Source: an uncultured Pelosinus sp.
Lineage (GTDB): Bacteria; Bacillota; Negativicutes; Sporomusales; Acetonemataceae
Direction: 5' to 3'
Assembly: GCA_900542835.1 (NCBI GenBank)
Contig: UQPB01000072.1
Span: forward strand, 1 to 10,213
DNA: 10,213 nucleotides
This document shows positions 6,671 to 10,213 of this stretch, piece after piece; the stretch's first letter is position 1; the number at the start of each line of letters is the position of its first letter. The notes beneath the pieces are model-generated. The model was not told where the DNA came from and did not search any database. It was given only the letters and a program-made list of their open reading frames with translations. The position numbers and the translations under genes were made by a program.

Positions 6671-6698
6671 ATTGTACTAAAATAGTAATTTTTTTCAA
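6671..6698 (-). promoter_or_regulatory. asparaginase gene promoter
   Basis: On the minus strand TTGAAA (6693-6698) and TACAAT (6671-6676) are separated by 16 bases, close to the sigma-A consensus. The spacer is A/T only apart from one C and one G. The -10 lies about 37 bases before the start codon. The imperfect palindrome CCAAAATTTGG (6650-6660) sits between the transcription start and the ribosome binding site and could be an operator, though it is short. Confidence 0.65.
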
Positions 6699-6754
6699 TA
6701 TAAAAAATGCAAGCTTCAAAAAAGAACAGGAAGGTTCAAAACCATGACTGGCAT

Positions 6755-6791
6755 AAAAAAACGATCCGATCGCCGGAGGCAAATCGGATCG
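6755..6791 (-). terminator. terminator of the gap and zinc-finger transcript
   Basis: CGATCCGAT (6762-6770) pairs with ATCGGATCG (6783-6791), with an inner GCC/GGC pair around GGA. Read on the minus strand the stem is followed by seven U residues (6755-6761). This is a textbook rho-independent terminator 35 bases past the zinc-finger stop codon, and it isolates the asparaginase promoter from the upstream unit. Confidence 0.9.
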
Positions 6792-6825
6792 CGGTTGGGC
6801 TGGCGTTGATGATCAAGCGCGGCGG

Positions 6826-7026
6826 CTATACCGCCTTTGCGGTTAATGCGTGTTTGCCGGCGCCGCGGCAGAACGGGCAGCTGATTTCGACGTAGCCCTT
6901 GTCACGGCAGGCAATACATTCACCCGGGGGCAGATTTTCATGCTCAAAAGCATCCGTCTCCCGGCAGTATCGGCAATCCAGCAGATATCTGCCTGAACCT
7001 GCGCAATGAGAACATGTTGTGTGCAT
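6826..7026 (-). CDS. small DnaJ-type zinc-finger protein
   Basis: This 66-residue protein is almost entirely a cysteine-rich zinc domain. Four CXXC pairs are visible: C5/C8 (CSHCAGSG), C18/C21 (CRYC), C37/C40 (CIACRDKG) and C50/C53 (CPFCRGAG). The CXXCXGXG style and the order match the DnaJ central domain, where pairs 1 and 4 bind one zinc and pairs 2 and 3 another; here two of the four motifs are degenerate. There is no J domain, so it is not a co-chaperone by itself. The start at 7026 has GGGAGG seven bases upstream, while an upstream TTG would be too close. It lies 66 bases after gap on the same strand, with no terminator between, so it should be on the same transcript. The short palindrome CTGTCTGACAG (7048-7058) is in the gap. 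Function is unknown: an RNA-, protein- or redox-linked zinc protein are all possible. Confidence 0.8.
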   Translation of the reverse strand: MHTTCSHCAGSGRYLLDCRYCRETDAFEHENLPPGECIACRDKGYVEISCPFCRGAGKHALTAKAV

Positions 7027-7092
7027 AACCAATCCTCCCTTTGCTTACTGTCTGACAGCGTCTTGCCAATTGAATCCTGCGGAATCGGCTGC

Positions 7093-8133
7093 CTAGACGG
7101 CAACCTGGCCGGCAGGCCGCGCAACGGCTGCCAGACGGTCGCCGATAAATTTAGCCAGGTCGATAACCCGGCAGGAATAACCCCATTCATTGTCGTACCA
7201 GGCCAGAACCTTAATTTTGCGTTTTTCCATTACCATGGTAGAGGGGGCATCGATAATTGCCGAATGACTGTTGTTCAGGAAGTCAACGGAAACCAGCGGT
7301 TCCTCGCAGTAGTCAAGGATTCCTCTGAGCTCTCCCCGCGAAGCCGTTTGCAGTGCTTGGTTCACGTCGGCCGCGGTCACAGCCTGTTTGACCTCTACGA
7401 CCAGATCGGTCAGCGATACATTGGGAACAGGCACCCGGATGGCAATGCCGTTAAGTTTGCCGGCAAGCTCCGGCAGGACCAGTCCGATTGCTTTGGCGGC
7501 ACCGGTTTTGGTCGGCACGATCGACTGAGTACAGGCGCGGCCGCGGCGGGGGTCTTTGTGGGAGTTATCCAGATTGCGCTGATCGGTTGTAAAGGCATGA
7601 ACCGTCGACATCAGTCCGCTGACTATGCCAAATTGCTCATGAATAACTTTGATGACTGGCGCCAGGCAATTGGTCGTGCAGGAGGCGTTGGAGACAATAT
7701 GGTCGCGGTCTGGCTGATAAGCCGACTCATTTACTCCCATAACGACAGTGCGCACATCGTCTTTGGCGGGAGCTGTCAGGATCACCTTTTTGGCACCGCT
7801 GGCGAGATGGGCGGCGGCTTCCTGGCCGGAATTGAACTTGCCGGTGGCTTCAATTACGATATCGACATCCAGTTTAGCCCAAGGCAGGCGGGCAGGATTA
7901 CGTTCCGACAAAACGGGAATGTTTCGTCCGTTTACACGGAGCATATCACCGGCGGCTTCGATCGTGCCCGGCAATTTGCCGTGAACGGAATCATATTTTA
8001 ATAAATGCGCCAGTGCGGCGGCTTCCATCGTGCCGTTAATCGCCACGACTTCAATATCCGGGCGCTCCAGCGAAGCGCGCATGCACATGCGGCCAATACG
8101 GCCAAATCCATTGATGGCAACTTTGGTACTCAT
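7093..8133 (-). CDS. gapB: glyceraldehyde-3-phosphate dehydrogenase, GapB-like (probably NADP-linked)
   Basis: This 346-residue enzyme interconverts glyceraldehyde 3-phosphate and 1,3-bisphosphoglycerate. NGFGRIGR at 8-15 binds the dinucleotide; SNASCTTN at 148-155 gives nucleophile C152, with H179 as its base. It aligns closely, from memory, with B. subtilis GapB, including INGTMEAAALAHLLKYDSVHG in place of the IND(L/I)T of NAD-linked GapA. The aspartate that binds the adenosine ribose of NAD is G34 here, and the Leu-Pro pair of NAD enzymes is N190-S191. Loss of that aspartate and a serine at the second site are known marks of NADP-using GAPDH. There are no pgk, tpi or cggR neighbours, as is usual for gapB rather than the glycolytic gap. 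The start has GGGAGG seven bases upstream. The promoter region (8161-8206) carries a CcpN-like site. A gluconeogenic role is likely, but coenzyme choice is inferred from residues. Confidence 0.92.
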   Translation of the reverse strand: MSTKVAINGFGRIGRMCMRASLERPDIEVVAINGTMEAAALAHLLKYDSVHGKLPGTIEAAGDMLRVNGRNIPVLSERNPARLPWAKLDVDIVIEATGKFNSGQEAAAHLASGAKKVILTAPAKDDVRTVVMGVNESAYQPDRDHIVSNASCTTNCLAPVIKVIHEQFGIVSGLMSTVHAFTTDQRNLDNSHKDPRRGRACTQSIVPTKTGAAKAIGLVLPELAGKLNGIAIRVPVPNVSLTDLVVEVKQAVTAADVNQALQTASRGELRGILDYCEEPLVSVDFLNNSHSAIIDAPSTMVMEKRKIKVLAWYDNEWGYSCRVIDLAKFIGDRLAAVARPAGQVAV

Positions 8134-8160
8134 TGGTATCCTCCCGGGTTAAACTTAATT

Positions 8161-8171
8161 AGTATAGCACA
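8161..8171 (-). promoter_or_regulatory. gap extended -10 promoter overlapping a CcpN-like box
   Basis: On the minus strand the sequence TGTGCTATACT contains TATACT with the TG of an extended -10 element. The whole 11-mer also fits every position of the CcpN operator consensus TRTGHYATAYW as I recall it for B. subtilis gapB and pckA. No good -35 is visible 17 bases upstream (TACGCA), which suits an extended -10 promoter. A bound repressor would cover the RNA polymerase site. Because the consensus resembles an extended -10, the match alone does not prove an operator. Confidence 0.55.
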
Positions 8172-8193
8172 AATAAGCGGCTTTGCGTATTTA

Positions 8194-8206
8194 TAGTATC
8201 ATACTA
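8194..8206. promoter_or_regulatory. palindrome upstream of the gap promoter
   Basis: TAGTATCATACTA is a palindrome with two perfect 6-bp arms and one central base. It lies 23-45 bases upstream of the -10 box, and its minus-strand half TATGATACTAT shares 8 of 11 positions with the CcpN consensus. It may be the second half of a two-site operator. Part of it could also be the -10 of a second, upstream gap promoter (TTTACT, 17 bases, TACTAT). Confidence 0.4.
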
Positions 8207-8270
8207 GTAAAAATAAGTAAACACTTAATTGCCTGGATAAATATACCTTCCGGTAAATCGACAAGCAGCA

Positions 8271-8276
8271 TATAAT
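8271..8276 (+). promoter_or_regulatory. -10 box upstream of the small gene and GT39 gene
   Basis: A perfect TATAAT lies 41 bases before the start of the 60-residue gene. The -35 region at 17-base spacing (TTCCGG) is poor, so the promoter may need an activator. It would serve the small gene and the GT39 gene together, since only 31 bases separate them. Confidence 0.45.
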
Positions 8277-8311
8277 AGATAAGAGGCTCAAGGATGAATG
8301 GAGGGGTTACG

Positions 8312-8494
8312 ATGCTGAAAAATGTATTGAAAACCATCCGCGACCGGCTGCTGCCCAGTATTGATTCGCAGTCGGACGGAACCGGGCACTGCCACGAGGC
8401 GGCGTTTGATCCGGATAGTTTCCCTGAGACGGTAAAACAGCAACTGCAAAAAAAACAACCTACGGATTCTGAATCGCCGCCGCTCAAAAACTGA
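8312..8494 (+). CDS. 60-residue protein of unknown function
   Basis: I do not recognise this protein. It begins with a positively charged, probably amphipathic stretch (MLKNVLKTIRDRLLP), then an acidic and polar part with GHCHEAAFDPDSFPETV in the middle, and ends in a lysine/glutamine-rich tail. No signal peptide or membrane helix is seen; HCH at 26-28 could bind a metal, which is speculation. The start at 8312 is chosen for GGAGGGG six bases before it; the ATG at 8294 in the same frame is an alternative with AGG only. The gene has a TATAAT box upstream and lies 31 bases before the GT39 gene on the same strand, which supports a real, co-transcribed gene. Confidence is limited by the short length and lack of homology. 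Confidence 0.55.
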   Translation: MLKNVLKTIRDRLLPSIDSQSDGTGHCHEAAFDPDSFPETVKQQLQKKQPTDSESPPLKN

Positions 8495-8525
8495 CCGCGG
8501 CGCCTGACCGTATGCGGAGGTAGCT

Positions 8526-9941
8526 ATGCGTCTGGGAATAAAGCTTTTCTTTTTATTGGTCATCATCGCTAATATCGCCTACAATGCTACGCTGCCGCTG
8601 CATCCTGACGAAGCCTATTACTGGCAATGGTCGCAGCACCTGGCTCTTTCCTATTATGACCATCCGCCAATGGCGGCGTATGCTATTTGGCTGGCGGCGC
8701 GCCTCGGTGATAGTGAAACCGTTCTGCGTCTGGCGGCGGTAGCGGCTATGACCGGCGCCGCATGGCTTGTCTGGCGGACAGGCTGTCTGCTGTTTAACCG
8801 CCGTACCGGCGAGCTGGCGCTGCTTGTTTATCTGCTGGTGCCGTTGACGCAGGTCGGCTATCTGGCGGTTACGCCGGATCCGTTTCTGAGTTTTTTCTGG
8901 GCGCTGGCGCTTTATCTGGTCTGTCGCGGACTGTTCAAGCCGCAGGCCGGTTGTCTTGCGCTTGCCGGTGCGGCTATCGGTTGCGCCTTGTTATCCAAAT
9001 ATACGGCTATACTGCTGCCGGCGGCACTGCTGCTGGCAGGCCTTTCTTCAGCGCGCTGTCGACGGCTGCTGTACAGTCGCGAGCTGCTGCCGGCAGCGTT
9101 GCTGGCGGCGCTTGTCTTTACCCCGGTCGTAATTTGGAACGCCACCCATGACTGGGTGTCGTTCCGTTATCAGTTTGCCCACGGTGTTGCGGCGGAAAAA
9201 GTGTTGCAGCCGGTTTCCTTCGCCGAATTTTTTGCCGGTCAGGCATTGGTTTCCAATCCTTTTTTCTTTTTTCCCCTGCTGATTTATTTAGCGCGGGAAA
9301 AATGGCGCAGCTTCCGGGAGCCGCAGCTGGCTATCCTGACCTGGCCGTTCCTGTTTACGCTGCTGTTTTTCGGCTATAATGCCCTGTATAAGAAGGCGGA
9401 ATTGAACTGGGCAATGCCGGCAATGATCAGCGGCTCGATTTTACTGTCGCACTGGCTGCTGCGCACAGGCAAAACCGGTTTGCTGCGTTGGGGGGCAGCC
9501 TTTACGCTGCTGGCAGTGCTGGTGTTTAAAGGGCCGGAGTTGGTGCCGCTATTGCCGGAGGAATTTGTAATGAAGCAGAAGTTCCTCGGCTATCGCGAGT
9601 TATTCGCCGGCTCCGACCTCCGCGGTGACGCTGCTTTTGCCATAGGCGATAACTACGGTGACGCGGCCAGTATCGCCTATTATCTGAGCGGTCGGCCTCC
9701 TGTTTATATTCTGGAGCCGCAGCCTCTGTCGCAATATCATTTTTGGCGCGGCGGTCTGGCCGGCATGAAAGGGGCCGATGCGGTCTGGATCGGCGAGGAA
9801 CAGCCGTCGGCGGCTGTTGTCGCCGCTTTTAAGCGGGTTGAATTTGACCGGACGTTATTGTATGAGAACCGTTTTGGGATCAAACGGTATCAGGTGTTTC
9901 GCTGTCAGGAATTCCAGGGCCTGAATCCGGCGAATGAGTAA
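8526..9941 (+). CDS. GT39-family polytopic glycosyltransferase (ArnT/PMT-like)
   Basis: This 471-residue membrane protein has about ten hydrophobic helices in its first 340 residues and a soluble C-terminal part (about 345-471). The first external loop holds HPDEAYYW with the acidic pair D28-E29, then YYDHPP (43-48), and TPDP is at 116-119. These are the hallmarks of the PMT_2/GT39 GT-C fold, as in ArnT, which transfers sugars from a polyprenyl phosphate carrier to lipids or proteins on the outer face of the membrane. The acceptor cannot be told from sequence; ArnT-like activity on lipid A is only one option. GGAGG precedes the start by five bases. It follows the 60-residue gene closely, and no terminator is visible after its stop. 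Confidence 0.85.
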   Translation: MRLGIKLFFLLVIIANIAYNATLPLHPDEAYYWQWSQHLALSYYDHPPMAAYAIWLAARLGDSETVLRLAAVAAMTGAAWLVWRTGCLLFNRRTGELALLVYLLVPLTQVGYLAVTPDPFLSFFWALALYLVCRGLFKPQAGCLALAGAAIGCALLSKYTAILLPAALLLAGLSSARCRRLLYSRELLPAALLAALVFTPVVIWNATHDWVSFRYQFAHGVAAEKVLQPVSFAEFFAGQALVSNPFFFFPLLIYLAREKWRSFREPQLAILTWPFLFTLLFFGYNALYKKAELNWAMPAMISGSILLSHWLLRTGKTGLLRWGAAFTLLAVLVFKGPELVPLLPEEFVMKQKFLGYRELFAGSDLRGDAAFAIGDNYGDAASIAYYLSGRPPVYILEPQPLSQYHFWRGGLAGMKGADAVWIGEEQPSAAVVAAFKRVEFDRTLLYENRFGIKRYQVFRCQEFQGLNPANE

Positions 9942-10078
9942 CGGTGCGTACAGGGTCTGATTCTGATGCCAGCTTCCCCGTTTGTCAATTTTTTTTACGG
10001 TTTGGCAGGGAATTTAAGCAATTCGGGCGAAACACGGTAAGGATTGCAAGTTAGTTAGATGAAGGAGATTTATATAGG

Positions 10079-10195
10079 ATGCTGCATGCATTTTCCCGGA
10101 CGGAATTATTAATCGGCGCTGCCGCGCTGGCCAAGCTAGCCGCAAGCCATGTCGCTGTTTTTGGCGGCTCATGCGCAGACGTTCAGCGCGGATGA
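10079..10195 (+). pseudogene. tcdA: 5' end of a tcdA-like gene, broken after about 29 codons
   Basis: The start (MLHAFSRTELLIGAAAL, then SHVAVFG at 23-29) matches the N-terminus of TcdA, the E1-like tRNA threonylcarbamoyladenosine dehydratase, which uses ATP to close the cyclic t6A37 ring on tRNA. The next residues should be the nucleotide-binding loop (G-I-G-G-V-G-S). Instead the frame reads GSCADVQRG and stops at 10195, and the intact enzyme is about 250 residues. The ribosome binding site GAAGGAGA lies about ten bases upstream of the ATG, so the start itself looks functional. The switch falls between 10163 and 10168. The last about 50 bases do not resemble any part of TcdA that I know. It could be a real disruption, a join of two loci, or a sequencing or assembly fault. 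The 137 bases from 9942 to 10078 hold no clear terminator or promoter. Confidence 0.6.
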
Positions 10196-10213
10196 TATTT
10201 TTCAGGTCGCTCA

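Noticed and set aside
6821..6835. GGCGG/CCGCC hairpin around the stop codon of the zinc-finger gene
   Set aside because: The stem is only 5 bp and no T run follows; the real terminator is at 6755-6791.
7006..8001. 331-codon plus-strand frame opposite gap
   Set aside because: The minus-strand gap gene is certain and highly conserved; the opposite frame has no domain and is a by-product of codon bias.

Overview
This window looks like ordinary chromosome from a bacterium with about 55% GC. Strong GGAGG-type ribosome binding sites and A/T-rich sigma-A-like promoters point to Firmicutes. The pyridoxal kinase and glyceraldehyde-3-phosphate dehydrogenase look like the Bacillus PdxK and GapB types. 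The GC content and the gene mix (secreted asparaginase, glucosaminidase, L,D-transpeptidase, GT39 glycosyltransferase, soluble methyl-accepting protein) would suit a Negativicutes/Sporomusa-like lineage, but this is inference. I see no phage, transposon, CRISPR or defence genes.

Layout. 1-269: tail of an upstream transcript with several hairpins and a strong terminator, then the leader of a soluble methyl-accepting chemotaxis-like protein (270-1451, +). Convergent to it is a secreted glucosaminidase (1463-2098, -). A dual-cysteine pyridoxal kinase (2383-3192, -) is divergent from a PLP-binding MocR/PdxR-type regulator (3322-4710, +), which together look like a self-contained vitamin B6 salvage and control module. 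An anchored L,D-transpeptidase with a peptidoglycan-binding domain (4778-5482, +) converges on an exported type II L-asparaginase (5558-6634, -), with a 20-bp perfect inverted repeat between them. A GapB-type GAPDH (7093-8133, -) is followed by a 66-residue DnaJ-like zinc-finger protein (6826-7026, -), and the pair closes with a good terminator. On the plus strand are a 60-residue unknown protein (8312-8494) and a GT39 membrane glycosyltransferase (8526-9941). The window ends in the first about 29 codons of a tcdA-like gene that loses its homology abruptly.

How the genes work together. Most are independent transcription units. The two linked pairs are pdxK with the MocR regulator (PLP salvage and sensing) and gap with the zinc-finger gene (one transcript). 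The GAPDH has residues typical of NADP-using, gluconeogenic enzymes, and its -10 region matches the CcpN operator consensus, so it is probably a gluconeogenic gene repressed during glycolysis. Three genes (glucosaminidase, L,D-transpeptidase, GT39) act on or near the cell envelope, but nothing shows that they are co-regulated.

I did not find a convincing previously undescribed system. The points most worth a second look are the broken tcdA junction, the gap control region, the pdxK/mocR divergent control region and the unusual sensor on the methyl-accepting protein.
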